Shown here: piece by piece, positions 16,388 to 24,959 of the stretch
Layout of the letters: the number at the start of each line of letters is the position of its first letter
Position numbering within the stretch: position 1 is the first letter of the stretch
Source: Acidobacteriota bacterium
GTDB taxonomy: Bacteria > Acidobacteriota > Blastocatellia > Pyrinomonadales > Pyrinomonadaceae
Assembly: GCA_019639175.1 (NCBI GenBank)
Contig: JAHBSK010000009.1
Location: 1-64,000, forward strand
Reading direction: 5' to 3'
Length of the DNA stretch: 64,000 nt
Notes under the pieces: generated by a model
Databases searched by the model: none
Told to the model about the DNA's origin: nothing
The model's input: the letters and a program-made list of their open reading frames with translations, nothing else
Program-made: the position numbers and the translations under genes

Positions 16388-17815
16388 GTGGAAGCTGCTG
16401 TTGACAAAATCAAAACCTGGAATTCAATTCTGGAGATAGTGGAAAAAAGACTCAATAAGCATATTTTTGAGACTTGGTTTCTAAAGGTAGAGTGTCTTTC
16501 GATAGATGAGGTATCGCGTACCGTTCATCTACGGTCGGGATCTATCACCATAGATTGGATAAACGGATATTACAAAGACCTTCTCAACCATTGTCTTAAC
16601 CTGGTCGGACTTTCCGGTTACGAGATCAACTGGATATTGGATAAAAACGCCGACACCCAAACAAAACCTGAAGAAGGATATGAAAGAAAACCTCCGGAAG
16701 TTCACGAGGACGCCGGTTCAATTTGGACCAAGGATTCTTTCATTGCCGAATCAGACAGAAAAGACATCAGCGTTTCGATAAAGGAATCTTTTGAAAATTC
16801 TCTGAATCCGAAATATACCTTTGACAAGTTCGTAGTTGGTTCATGCAATCAGTTTGCCCACGCGGCGGCCCTTGGTGCGGCCGAATCTCCCGGTAACACA
16901 TACAACCCTCTTTTTATATACGGCGGAACCGGACTTGGAAAAACGCATCTGATGCATGCGATCGGCCATTCGATAAAACAGCACAATAAACACCTGCGCG
17001 TATCGTATTTTACGTCAGAGAAGTTCATGAATGACCTTATCAATGCGATACGTTATGAAAAAACAAGCGCTTTTCGCGAAAAATACAGGTCTATTGATGT
17101 TCTGCTTATAGATGACGTTCAGTTCCTTGGCGGAAAGGACCGAACGCAGAATGAGTTTTTCCATACTTTTAATGCCCTGCATAACGAACAAAAACAGATC
17201 GTCCTGACCTCAGATTGTCCGCCAAGAGAGATACCGAAACTCGAGGAAAGGCTGCACTCGCGTTTTGAATGGGGACTGATCGCCGACCTGGAACCGCCTG
17301 ATCTGGAAACAAAGGTCGCTATTCTGAAAAGAAAGGCGGACATGGACGGCATTGATCTGCCTGACGATATAGCCATCTATATCGCCGGAAAGATAAAAAG
17401 TAACGTTCGCGAACTGGAAGGCTCGCTCGTCAGGCTGGTGGCAATATCCTCTCTGCGGGGTATGCCAATAACCAAACTGCTGGCGCAGGACGCATTAAAG
17501 AACATTATTGACAGCGAACATCCTGAGGGATTGACGATGGAACGCATAGCACGCGTTGTGGCGTCTCATTACAAACTCACGGTAGAAGAGATCAAGGCAA
17601 AGAACAACAGCCGAGCGATAGCATTTCCGCGTCAGGTGGCAATGTATCTGTGCAAACGGCTGACAAAACACAGCTATCCTGAGATAGGACGTGAGTTTGG
17701 CGGCAAGCATCACACGACGGTAATGCATTCTTATGAAAAGATAGATACCATGGCAAGAGACGACAGGAATTTCCACAAGACCGTAAATGAGTTTATTGAC
17801 AATCTTTGCAATTAG
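16388..17815 (+). CDS. dnaA: Chromosomal replication initiator DnaA
   Basis: 475 residues from GTG 16388. I choose this start because GGAG (16377-16380) sits at ideal spacing and the residues upstream are unlike DnaA. Domain I begins WNSILEIVEKRLNKHIFETW. The AAA+ domain has Walker A GGTGLGKTH (about 179-187) and Walker B LLIDDVQFL (about 239). The C-terminal DNA-binding domain has SYPEIGREFGGKHHTTVMHS near residue 428. It opens the origin by binding DnaA boxes. Box clusters lie on both sides of the gene, and dnaN follows. Confidence 0.98.
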   Translation: MEAAVDKIKTWNSILEIVEKRLNKHIFETWFLKVECLSIDEVSRTVHLRSGSITIDWINGYYKDLLNHCLNLVGLSGYEINWILDKNADTQTKPEEGYERKPPEVHEDAGSIWTKDSFIAESDRKDISVSIKESFENSLNPKYTFDKFVVGSCNQFAHAAALGAAESPGNTYNPLFIYGGTGLGKTHLMHAIGHSIKQHNKHLRVSYFTSEKFMNDLINAIRYEKTSAFREKYRSIDVLLIDDVQFLGGKDRTQNEFFHTFNALHNEQKQIVLTSDCPPREIPKLEERLHSRFEWGLIADLEPPDLETKVAILKRKADMDGIDLPDDIAIYIAGKIKSNVRELEGSLVRLVAISSLRGMPITKLLAQDALKNIIDSEHPEGLTMERIARVVASHYKLTVEEIKAKNNSRAIAFPRQVAMYLCKRLTKHSYPEIGREFGGKHHTTVMHSYEKIDTMARDDRNFHKTVNEFIDNLCN

Positions 17816-17849
17816 TTGCCGGGTTTTACGGTTATTTTGATCTTTGAGG

Positions 17850-18039
17850 TTATCCACAGGCTGCGGCATATCATTGACGGGATAAGTTATTTATTTACAT
17901 AACTTAGGTTAAGTTTTCCACTTTTCCTCAAAATATCGGAAAAGGCATCTGTGGATGAATGTGGAAAAATAGCGATGAAAAGCCTTTTCCACAAATTGGA
18001 AATATTTTCCACAGATTTTCCACACCGGCATGTGGATGA
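17850..18039. other. Predicted oriC (DnaA box cluster between dnaA and dnaN)
   Basis: The 378 bases between dnaA and dnaN carry no gene. They hold one perfect box TTATCCACA (17850-17858). Seven near-boxes follow: TGTGGATGA (17950, 18031), TGTGGAAAA (17960), and TTTTCCACA (17985, 18005, 18016), plus a weaker TTTTCCACT at about 17913. The AT-rich stretch 17881-17912 contains an AAGTTAT/ATAACTT palindrome and could be the unwinding element. Neighbouring genes to the left run left and dnaA-dnaN run right, as expected for divergent forks. Confidence 0.85.
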
Positions 18040-18193
18040 AAAATCACGGTATTTATCGGCAAAACAGGCAGTTTTTCACATTTCAACAGGCCCTACTACT
18101 GCTTCTATGTATTTATACAATATGTTTTGTATGATATTAGAAAGAAAAGAAGCGGGCATAAAAGACGTAGATAATTTTTGAGAGGTTTCGACA

Positions 18194-19405
18194 ATGGAAT
18201 TTACAATAAAGCAGCAAACGCTAAAAGAAGAACTCAGTTATATTCAGGGAGTCGTGGAAAGAAAGAGCACCATACCTGTGCTGTCAAATATTCTCATTGA
18301 ATCTCTGGGAGAAAATTCCATACGGATAGTGGGAACCGACCTTGACGTTACGATCCGCTGTGACGCTGAGGCTGATATAAAAACACCGGGATCGATGTGC
18401 ATTCAGGCCCGAAAGCTTTTTGACATTGTCAGGACGCTGGATGGCGGCGACGTCCATTTCAAAAAAGAAGAGAACGAATGGGTCAGGATGAAATCAGGCC
18501 GAGCGAGTTTTCGCCTGGCTGGTGTAAATCGCGAACAGTATCCTGAGATACCGATATTCAAATCAGCTCCGCTGAGCCTGCCTGCCGAGGTTTTTGCCTT
18601 TTTTATTCAGAACACATCGTTTGCCATAACGACCGAGCAAAGCCGGTTCACGCTTTCGGGTGCAAAATTTGTCGTATCCGATGGAGTTGCCAGAATGGTA
18701 ACGACAGACGGCCACCGGCTTGCGTTCGTTGAAAGGCATTTTGAAAAAGCGGGCGATGAAAAGATGGATGTTCTGGTACCCAAAAAGGCATTGCTTGAAC
18801 TCGTAAAACTTTCGCGCGGCTATGAAGGCGAGGTTCAGTTTGGCGAAGATCAGAATCACATCTATTTTGAAACTGACGGCCGTTTGCTGATAACCAGAAA
18901 GCTGTCCGGTAATTTCCCGAACTATGAGATGGTCATGCCAAAGGACAATGACAAGAAAGCGACATTTGACCTCTCTGAAATAAAATCAGCCGTTCGGCGA
19001 ATAGCATTGATGGCAGACGAAAGAAATCGGTCCATTAGGGTTCTGATGCGCGAAGGCGAAGTAGAGATAACGGCCCAGTCAAGCGAGGACGGCGAAGGCG
19101 TTGAGATACTTCCCGCCGATTATCAGGGAGAGGAAGTTGCCTTAGGTTTCAATCATCTTTACCTTCAGGAATTTCTTAATAACATCAGCTCGGTGGAAAA
19201 TCTAGCTAACGCCGTGACCGAGACACCTGGAACTGACGATGGCGGCTCGGACGGATCTAACGCGGCGACCGCGAGGGCAAAGGAACCCGCGGAGCCGACA
19301 AGGATCTCATTCGAATTCAAGGATTCTAACGCGGCAACACAAATGCGTATAGAAGGCGAAAATACCTATGACTATAAATATATTGTAATGCCGCTGAGGA
19401 TATGA
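18194..19405 (+). CDS. dnaN: DNA polymerase III sliding clamp (beta subunit)
   Basis: 403 residues, about 35 longer than typical clamps. The three clamp domains are recognisable, starting MEFTIKQQTLKEELSYIQGVVERKSTIPVLSNIL and ending in the conserved YKYIVMPLRI. The extra length is a Gly/Ala/Asp-rich linker at about 334-369, within domain III, in front of the last strands. Three related motifs (LANAVT, SNAATA, SNAATQ) suggest it grew by local duplication. The clamp encircles DNA and tethers polymerase III. It is the next gene after oriC. Confidence 0.97.
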   Translation: MEFTIKQQTLKEELSYIQGVVERKSTIPVLSNILIESLGENSIRIVGTDLDVTIRCDAEADIKTPGSMCIQARKLFDIVRTLDGGDVHFKKEENEWVRMKSGRASFRLAGVNREQYPEIPIFKSAPLSLPAEVFAFFIQNTSFAITTEQSRFTLSGAKFVVSDGVARMVTTDGHRLAFVERHFEKAGDEKMDVLVPKKALLELVKLSRGYEGEVQFGEDQNHIYFETDGRLLITRKLSGNFPNYEMVMPKDNDKKATFDLSEIKSAVRRIALMADERNRSIRVLMREGEVEITAQSSEDGEGVEILPADYQGEEVALGFNHLYLQEFLNNISSVENLANAVTETPGTDDGGSDGSNAATARAKEPAEPTRISFEFKDSNAATQMRIEGENTYDYKYIVMPLRI

Positions 19406-19423
19406 TCCGCGAAAACGACAGCA

Positions 19424-21106
19424 TCAATTTTTACTTTTAAGTATCCACCCTTCAGGATCAGTTTCAGGGGAAGCGTTTGTAAAAGAAATGCTTCCCTTTC
19501 CGTTTTTCATTTCAACCCGCTGTGTTTTCCCGTCAACCAGGACGTCAACCGGCATCGGGAATGGCATATTGCCGGGAGTTTCCCATTCAAGAAGAAGTGT
19601 TTTGTCGACGACAGATGTTTTCAGTGTTGGAAGTACTGGCTGACGCAGATAAAGTTCAAAGAACCAGTCCAGTTTCATTCCTGACTCGGTTTCTGCAATG
19701 TTCAGAAAATCATCCGTGTTGACCAGCCGCGTTTGACGTCCGTCGGTGAAAGCTTCCATCTCTTTGGTCGGATATGCCATTCGGCGAAGCGATCTGAAAA
19801 AAGCATCATCGCCTATCAGATAGCGAAGGGTGTGAAGAATGACGGCCCCTTTGCCATAGATGTCACCATCGCTGGAGACAAAATCGGGGCCGGTCAGATA
19901 GACCTCATAAGAAAATTTTTGTTCACGCGGCGCAACGGGCTGCTTATTGCGCGTTCCGGCGGCTCGGCGACGCATCGCCTCCATATACTTGTCCTTTTTA
20001 CCAAGATGTTCCAGGTAAAGCGTGTCCATATATGACTGAAAACCTTCATGTATCCAAAAGTCGCGCCAGTCAGAGGCCGTCACAAGATTTGCCCACCATT
20101 CGTGGCCAAATTCATGCAGCATCAGCCAATCAAAACCGTCCTCGTTGTATCTGAACTGGTTCCCATAGGCGATATGCGTTGAATGTTCCATCCCGAGATG
20201 AGGTGTTTCAACGATGCCGAGTTTTTGCGAGCGGAAAGGAAAAGGCCCATTGTACTTTTCAAAGAAAGCGTTGTATTTTTTTGTTTCCTCGATCAGTTTT
20301 GCTCCGTTCTCATAGCTTTCCGGCAGGATGTAAAACTCTATCGGTATCGTTTCGCCGGTGATGCTCTTTACAGAATCTTTGATGACACGGTACGGAGCTG
20401 CGTCGAACAGTATCGAGTAGTTTGGTATCGGGTTTGTCATTCTCCAAATATAGGTCGATGTGCCGTCAGCGTTCTTTATCGTTTCTTCCAATTTTCCCGG
20501 GCCGACGGCCACAAGCGGATCGGGAACGGTCAGACGCATCGTTGCCGACGAAGGTTTGTCCGAAGGATGATCTTTTACCGGAAACAAAAGGTCTGCACCG
20601 TCGTTCTGTAAAGCGACCGATATCCAGTCGGCCCCGCTCGGAGTTTTTTCCCACATGATGCCGCCGACCCAAGGCGGACGAGGAGCGACGCGCGGAGAAC
20701 CGGAATAGGAAATAATGGTTTCAAAACTTTCGCCTGCCTGTTTTGTTTGCGGAAAGTAGATCCATATCTTCCCCTCTTTTCTTTCGTATCTTAATGCCGT
20801 TTGCTGTCCGTCATTATCTCCATAAACTCTCTCGACTGTGTAAGGCGTGTCCAGATCAAGGACGATCACGTTCGTAGGGATAACGATATTTGCCGTCATC
20901 ACCGTTGTACCGGAGATCGTCTTTGCCTTCGGATCGACCTTTAAACCGACATCGTAGGAAATGACGTCAAATGCAGCCTGCTCAAACATCAGCGGCCCGC
21001 CGGTTTCAGTCGGCCTTGCTCCAAGTTCACGCTGAGCATAGGAACCGGCAGCAAGAAACACCAACAGAACGATAAAAGAAAGGAAATTGGATTTACGATA
21101 TATCAT
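19424..21106 (-). CDS. Secreted M1-family aminopeptidase
   Basis: 560 residues from ATG 21106, preceded by GGAG at good spacing. A signal peptide (FLSFIVLLVFLAAGSYAQ) indicates export. The zinc site is complete: HEFGH near residue 330, then 18 residues, then Glu in WIHEGF. The exopeptidase motif appears as LGMEHST in place of GAMEN, with the Glu retained. M1 enzymes remove N-terminal residues from peptides. The protein lacks the large C-terminal helical domain of PepN and is of the shorter secreted type. It converges on dnaN. Confidence 0.92.
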   Translation of the reverse strand: MIYRKSNFLSFIVLLVFLAAGSYAQRELGARPTETGGPLMFEQAAFDVISYDVGLKVDPKAKTISGTTVMTANIVIPTNVIVLDLDTPYTVERVYGDNDGQQTALRYERKEGKIWIYFPQTKQAGESFETIISYSGSPRVAPRPPWVGGIMWEKTPSGADWISVALQNDGADLLFPVKDHPSDKPSSATMRLTVPDPLVAVGPGKLEETIKNADGTSTYIWRMTNPIPNYSILFDAAPYRVIKDSVKSITGETIPIEFYILPESYENGAKLIEETKKYNAFFEKYNGPFPFRSQKLGIVETPHLGMEHSTHIAYGNQFRYNEDGFDWLMLHEFGHEWWANLVTASDWRDFWIHEGFQSYMDTLYLEHLGKKDKYMEAMRRRAAGTRNKQPVAPREQKFSYEVYLTGPDFVSSDGDIYGKGAVILHTLRYLIGDDAFFRSLRRMAYPTKEMEAFTDGRQTRLVNTDDFLNIAETESGMKLDWFFELYLRQPVLPTLKTSVVDKTLLLEWETPGNMPFPMPVDVLVDGKTQRVEMKNGKGSISFTNASPETDPEGWILKSKN

Positions 21107-21183
21107 ATTCAGGCTCCGCTGTTTCAAAAACATTAATGCAGTAACTTTACACCAAAAGATATTTCACAGAAAATCTAGCTGAT

Positions 21184-21825
21184 ATGAGATCATTTTTAAT
21201 AACGCTCATGGTTCTTTTTGCGGTCAATGTTTCGGGGCAGCAAGCTGAAACAAAAGAACCCGCAAAAGCCAATGCCCGGCCTGAGAAGGAAGTGAAAAAA
21301 GAGCCGTTTGACGACGCCGATGTTAAAACAATGTCGGAAAAATGCGTCCGGTTTGAAACCGATGCAGGCCTGATAGAAATGGAGATGTTTCCCGAACACG
21401 CACCTGAAGCGGTCAGAAGCTTTCTTAACATTGTCAGCATCGGTTATCTGGACACGACGACATTCAGCCGCGTCGTTCCCGGATTTGTCATTCAGGGCGG
21501 CGATCTTTATTCACGCGAGGGTGATGTTACATACGAGATCGGGATGCGGGCAAGAAAAACTCTGCCCGATGAGCCGAACCGCATACTTCACGAACGCGGC
21601 ATTCTCTCAATGGCGCGCGGCGATGAATCCAACACCGCCACGACCGGATTTTTTATCCTCGTCGGCAGCGGACAGCACCTTGACGGCAAATTCGCCGCGT
21701 TTGGAAAGGTAACAAAAGGAATGGATGTCGTTGACGCAATCGCAAAAGCACCGGTAAACGGCGAGAAACCCGAAAAACCGGTGAGGATAAAAAAAGCCGA
21801 AGTTTATTCCTGTACCCAACCTTAA
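21184..21825 (+). CDS. Exported cyclophilin-type peptidyl-prolyl isomerase
   Basis: 213 residues. A signal sequence (RSFLITLMVLFAVNVSGQ) is followed by a charged linker rich in Lys, Glu and Pro. The cyclophilin domain runs from about 55 to 210. Family segments are FSRVVPGFVIQGGD, ILSMARGDESNTATTGFFI and LDGKFAAFGKV. It should speed proline isomerisation during protein folding in the periplasm. The gene is divergent from the M1 peptidase and overlaps the end of the TPR gene by four bases. Confidence 0.93.
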   Translation: MRSFLITLMVLFAVNVSGQQAETKEPAKANARPEKEVKKEPFDDADVKTMSEKCVRFETDAGLIEMEMFPEHAPEAVRSFLNIVSIGYLDTTTFSRVVPGFVIQGGDLYSREGDVTYEIGMRARKTLPDEPNRILHERGILSMARGDESNTATTGFFILVGSGQHLDGKFAAFGKVTKGMDVVDAIAKAPVNGEKPEKPVRIKKAEVYSCTQP

Positions 21826-22139
21826 TCAGAGTAATCAAGGTCAAGCGTCATCCGATAATCATTTGCCATTGACGGATGGCCGTGAGCCATTGAAACATCA
21901 ATGCCTTTCTTGTATGTTTCAATAGCTTTTTCGCGTTCGCCAACAGCATTGTATGCCTGGGCCAGCGTGCCGTAGGCGTTGCCTTCGTCATCAGCCGCAG
22001 CAAGGTATCTTTCCAGAAGTTCGATGACCTTGGCATTATCGCCCGCTTTTTCATATTCTTTGGCGAGGCCGAACATGACCATCGTGTTCTCAGGATCGGC
22101 CTCTAACATTTGTTCAAAAACCTCGATACGATTTTGCAT
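21822..22139 (-). CDS. Small tetratricopeptide-repeat protein
   Basis: 105 residues made of about three TPR-like helix pairs: NTMVMFGLAKEYEKAGDNAKVIELLERYL, then EGNAYGTLAQAYNAVGEREKAIETYKKGI. No signal peptide, so it is probably a cytosolic protein-interaction module. Partners are unknown. It lies between the cyclophilin gene and repeat copy B. Confidence 0.8.
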   Translation of the reverse strand: MQNRIEVFEQMLEADPENTMVMFGLAKEYEKAGDNAKVIELLERYLAAADDEGNAYGTLAQAYNAVGEREKAIETYKKGIDVSMAHGHPSMANDYRMTLDLDYSD

Positions 22140-22164
22140 ACCTTGATTCTAACAAAAAGAAGAT

Positions 22165-22264
22165 TTCACCGCAGAGCCGCGAAGGCCCAGAGCTAAAATG
22201 CAAAGGGAAAACAGAGCAACGTTTCTAAAATTTTTCTCTGCGTCTTAGCGTCTCTGCGGTTAAA
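22165..22264. repeat. Dispersed inverted repeat, copy B
   Basis: The left arm TTCACCGCAGAGCCGCGAAG begins at 22165. The right arm CTCTGCGTCTTAGCGTCTCT runs into GCGGTTAAA, ending near 22264. The arms are about 65% to 80% complementary around a roughly 40-base centre. The right edge supplies the stop codon region of the radical SAM gene. Confidence 0.75.
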
Positions 22265-23279
22265 ACAAGCTTTGCTGCACAGGCTGATAAACCGGTTCAG
22301 AATGCTGTTCGATACTTTCGGCTCCGCTGCGAAAACCAAGACGTTTTGCATGAAAATCAAAAAGCCGTTTTGTTACTTCCCACTGTTCGGTCTTTCCTGT
22401 GCTGCGTTCTTTATATGTTTTGTGTCGCAGAGAACCGCCGCGTTCGCGGGTCATTGTATTGATGATCTTTTTTGCGGCTGTCGGCGACAGGCGTTCGTGC
22501 ATTTTCTGGACAAAATACTCTTCTATCGAATCAGTATCCAGATGCAGCATCGACATAAAGGCCTTTGTTGCACCGGATTCCTTAGCTCTTTCCAAAAGGC
22601 CGGGAATGTCTGATTCATTATATCCGGGAATGACAGGTGCGATGCCGATACCGGTTCTGATGCCGGCGTCAGACAGCGTTTTCATAGCGCGAAAACGGGC
22701 CTCGGGAACCGGCGTGTATGGTTCAAATGGATTGGATTTTTCCTTTGTCAAAAAAGGCAGGGAAAAGAAAACAAAGACATTGTTCAGTTTTTTAAAAACG
22801 TCGATATCACGCGTCACAAGCGGCGATTTTGTTATAACGCCGACCGGAATCTGAAACTCGGCACAGACCACCAAACATTGCCGCGTCAGTTTATATTCAG
22901 CTTCGAGAGCGACGTAAGGGTCGGTCGCGAATGAAAAATCAAGATGCGGCATCTTGTTTCGCGTTTTCTTTAACTCCTCGCGAAGCAGTTTGGGAGCATT
23001 TGGTTTTACGACGATCTTTGTTTCAAAATCAGTTCCGGCTCCGTAACCCAGATATTCGTGATACTGCCGTGCAAAGCAATACGTGCAGCCATGAACGCAG
23101 CCGCGATAGCAATTTACCGTATATCGCCAGCCGCCTTCCCAATCGCTGGCAAAAGCTTTCGTAATGATCTTTTTTGTCGCGGTTTCCTCAAAAACCTCGA
23201 GCTTTGTCGGCGGCGGTTCACCGACGTATTCAGCGGAGTATCTGTTGTAAGGATTAGGAGGATTCTTGATATGTCGCAC
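22260..23279 (-). CDS. Radical SAM protein of the spore photoproduct lyase-like family
   Basis: 339 residues from GTG 23279; a GTG at 23324 inside a repeat arm would add 15. It carries the radical SAM cluster motif CVHGCTYC (Cys-x3-Cys-x2-Cys) in the context YRGCVHGCTYCFARQYHEYLG. SPL-like segments such as SFATDPYVALEAEYKLTRQCL and ITKSPLVTRDIDV follow. These proteins are usually annotated by family only; DNA repair of UV products is known for SPL itself, not for this subgroup. Repeat copies touch both ends of the gene. Confidence 0.88.
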   Translation of the reverse strand: MRHIKNPPNPYNRYSAEYVGEPPPTKLEVFEETATKKIITKAFASDWEGGWRYTVNCYRGCVHGCTYCFARQYHEYLGYGAGTDFETKIVVKPNAPKLLREELKKTRNKMPHLDFSFATDPYVALEAEYKLTRQCLVVCAEFQIPVGVITKSPLVTRDIDVFKKLNNVFVFFSLPFLTKEKSNPFEPYTPVPEARFRAMKTLSDAGIRTGIGIAPVIPGYNESDIPGLLERAKESGATKAFMSMLHLDTDSIEEYFVQKMHERLSPTAAKKIINTMTRERGGSLRHKTYKERSTGKTEQWEVTKRLFDFHAKRLGFRSGAESIEQHSEPVYQPVQQSLF

Positions 23280-23319
23280 ACATAAGACAATATCGCACCT
23301 GTGGAAATATAGCAAGAAA

Positions 23320-23353
23320 TTCACCGCAGAGACGCAAAGACACAGAGAGAAAC
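23320..23353. repeat. Half of a dispersed inverted repeat (left arm)
   Basis: TTCACCGCAGAGACGCAAAG followed by ACACAGAGAGAAA, matching the left arm of copies A and B. Its opposite arm is not adjacent. It lies about 445 bases away at 23799-23824, with a membrane-protein gene between. Confidence 0.75.
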
Positions 23354-23377
23354 AAACTGAATGATATTAGAATTCTA

Positions 23378-23785
23378 TTACGTGCGATCTCTGAGCATGT
23401 ACGCGATCGACGGCGATGCAGCCATGAACAAAAGTCCGAACAACATAAATCCACCACGGCCAATGTCATAATCGGACAATATGCGATCCCAATCCAAACC
23501 AAGCAGAACTTTGCCTAAAAACAACTCGAACAAAACAGTCAGGATAACCCAACCGAACCCAATGAAAAGCCGCTGTTGCCAGTTGGTCGTGCCGATCCGG
23601 TCGATGGTGAAATAGCTAACCGCAAAGATTATTAGCGACCCGATGACAACACCGATCTGTCGCGCTGCCAGATCTCCTGTCAGCGGAACCAGCAGCAGGC
23701 CGCGAAGAATGCCGTGAAGTGTTTCAGCAAGTATTATCAGCAGCCAAACAGCAAGGGCTTTTAGGAGAATATATGTATTCATCAA
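23378..23785 (-). CDS. Uncharacterised four-helix membrane protein
   Basis: 135 residues, strongly hydrophobic, with about four membrane segments (about 5-25, 43-60, 70-95, 110-128). Between them are short charged loops such as DRIGTTNWQQR. The C-terminus is cytosolic-looking (YMLRDRT). I do not recognise a family. The gene lies precisely between the two arms of a dispersed inverted repeat. Confidence 0.65.
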   Translation of the reverse strand: MMNTYILLKALAVWLLIILAETLHGILRGLLLVPLTGDLAARQIGVVIGSLIIFAVSYFTIDRIGTTNWQQRLFIGFGWVILTVLFELFLGKVLLGLDWDRILSDYDIGRGGFMLFGLLFMAASPSIAYMLRDRT

Positions 23786-23798
23786 GGAATAAATTCGA

Positions 23799-23824
23799 TA
23801 CTCTCGGCGTCTCAGCGGTTCAAA
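23799..23824. repeat. Half of a dispersed inverted repeat (right arm)
   Basis: ACTCTCGGCGTCTCAGCGGT followed by TCAAA resembles the right arm of copies A and B. It is inverted relative to the arm at 23320-23353. It is less conserved than the left arm. Confidence 0.55.
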
Positions 23825-24347
23825 TTTCCCTTTGCATCAGCAGATCGGTCTGTGCGTCGGAACCAAGTTGGAAAACGTGGCTTCCAACAATACGAAAACC
23901 GTTCTTTTCGTAAAATCTTTGTGCTCTGGGATTGTATTCCCAAACGCCGAGCCACATCACATCTCTGCCAAGTTCGCGGGCAAAACTGAAACACTCGTCC
24001 ATCAACGCCTGCCCGATGCCTTTGCCCAAAAACTTTTGATGAGTGTAAAGGCGGTTAAGTTCTATCGGCCTTTCGGCGGTTATGCCTTCTTCAATAACAT
24101 CGACTATCAGCTTTGCATATCCCGCAGCCTCTCCGTCGATCTCCGCCAACAAAAAGATGTTCTTCTCATCCGCCAATTCACGCCCGGTCTGCTCCTCGCT
24201 GAACGCCTCTGCCATATACGCCGCCATGTCATCAGGACGATTCGCCGGATGCTGATGAAACGCATCCCAAAAGGTTGTGTAGGCAAGATCGGTCAGGAGC
24301 TTCACGTCTTTACTTTCGGCATGGCGGATATTTATATCAGTGAACAT
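23820..24347 (-). CDS. GNAT-family N-acetyltransferase
   Basis: 175 residues from ATG 24347. The fold is a standard GNAT: an N-terminal strand with INIRHAESKDVKLLTDLAY, the LNRLYTHQKFLGKGIGQALMD acetyl-CoA pyrophosphate loop (KGIGQAL) and the DVMWLGVWEYNPRAQRFYEKNGF C-terminal segment. It transfers an acetyl group from acetyl-CoA to an unknown amine. The start follows the PIN toxin's stop by 10 bases, so it may be the third gene of that small operon. No ribosome site is visible. Confidence 0.88.
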   Translation of the reverse strand: MFTDINIRHAESKDVKLLTDLAYTTFWDAFHQHPANRPDDMAAYMAEAFSEEQTGRELADEKNIFLLAEIDGEAAGYAKLIVDVIEEGITAERPIELNRLYTHQKFLGKGIGQALMDECFSFARELGRDVMWLGVWEYNPRAQRFYEKNGFRIVGSHVFQLGSDAQTDLLMQREI

Positions 24348-24357
24348 TTCGGCGTGT

Positions 24358-24741
24358 TTAAAGCAGCTTGACCCCATAATCAGCAAATGTTTTGTCGTGA
24401 GTAATTATCGGCAAAAACTCGACATAAGATTGGGCAATTATCATTCGGTCAAACGGGTCACGATGATGAAAAGGCAGTGCGGCAACCTGAAGGACATGGC
24501 CTGGCTGTATTCCAAGAATATTTATGGATTGTACAGAAAGCTGTTTAAAGATGTCCGTAAGCGGTTTTGCAATGGTCAATTTGCCAATACTGGTTTTAAT
24601 CGCGACCTCCCAAAGCGAGGAAATGCTGACAAACACTTCGTTGTCGGCATTGACTATCAAATCACGGTGTCTGCGGGAGAGGCTCTCATTGCCTTCGAGA
24701 TACCAGATCAGCACATGAGTGTCGAGGAGCATCCGCATCAC
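24358..24741 (-). CDS. PIN-domain toxin (VapC-like)
   Basis: 127 residues with the PIN fold. The first catalytic acid lies in MLLDTHVLIWYLEG. The second is the Glu of SISSLWEVAIKTSIGKL, and later acids lie in HHRDPFDRMI and THDKTFADYGV. The family is a set of ribonucleases that cut tRNA or rRNA when released from their antitoxin. The ATG overlaps the antitoxin stop (ATGA), the usual coupled layout. This pair is intact, unlike the PIN remnant beside purN. Confidence 0.88.
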   Translation of the reverse strand: MMRMLLDTHVLIWYLEGNESLSRRHRDLIVNADNEVFVSISSLWEVAIKTSIGKLTIAKPLTDIFKQLSVQSINILGIQPGHVLQVAALPFHHRDPFDRMIIAQSYVEFLPIITHDKTFADYGVKLL

Positions 24742-24938
24742 ATATATTCCTTAAGATCCTCAAGCGGAGCGTCAAAATCGTCTGCGATATTCACTACCAG
24801 GCCCTTCATGCTGCCAAAGCGTCGTTTAGGCGGTTTTTTGCCTTCACTTTTCTCAAGCTCGATCAGCTTGAGACTTTCAAGATCATCAAGCAGCCGTTTG
24901 ATCTTCGGCTCCAATATCTTAATGCTGACAGTTTCCAT
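24738..24938 (-). CDS. Antitoxin of the PIN toxin (VapB-like)
   Basis: 66 residues, mostly helical at the N-terminus (IKILEPKIKRLLDDLESLKLIEL), with a basic middle (KKPPKRR). The acidic C-terminus, DDFDAPLEDLKEYM, is the kind of tail that wraps a PIN toxin. It overlaps the toxin start by four bases. The exact antitoxin family is unsure, though the size and position are typical. It probably also represses its own promoter. Confidence 0.8.
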   Translation of the reverse strand: METVSIKILEPKIKRLLDDLESLKLIELEKSEGKKPPKRRFGSMKGLVVNIADDFDAPLEDLKEYM

Positions 24939-24959
24939 AGGGCAATTTTAGCACAGAGG

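Noticed and set aside
17951..18181. Small frame between dnaA and dnaN
   Set aside because: It overlaps the DnaA boxes and has no ribosome site; the region is the origin.
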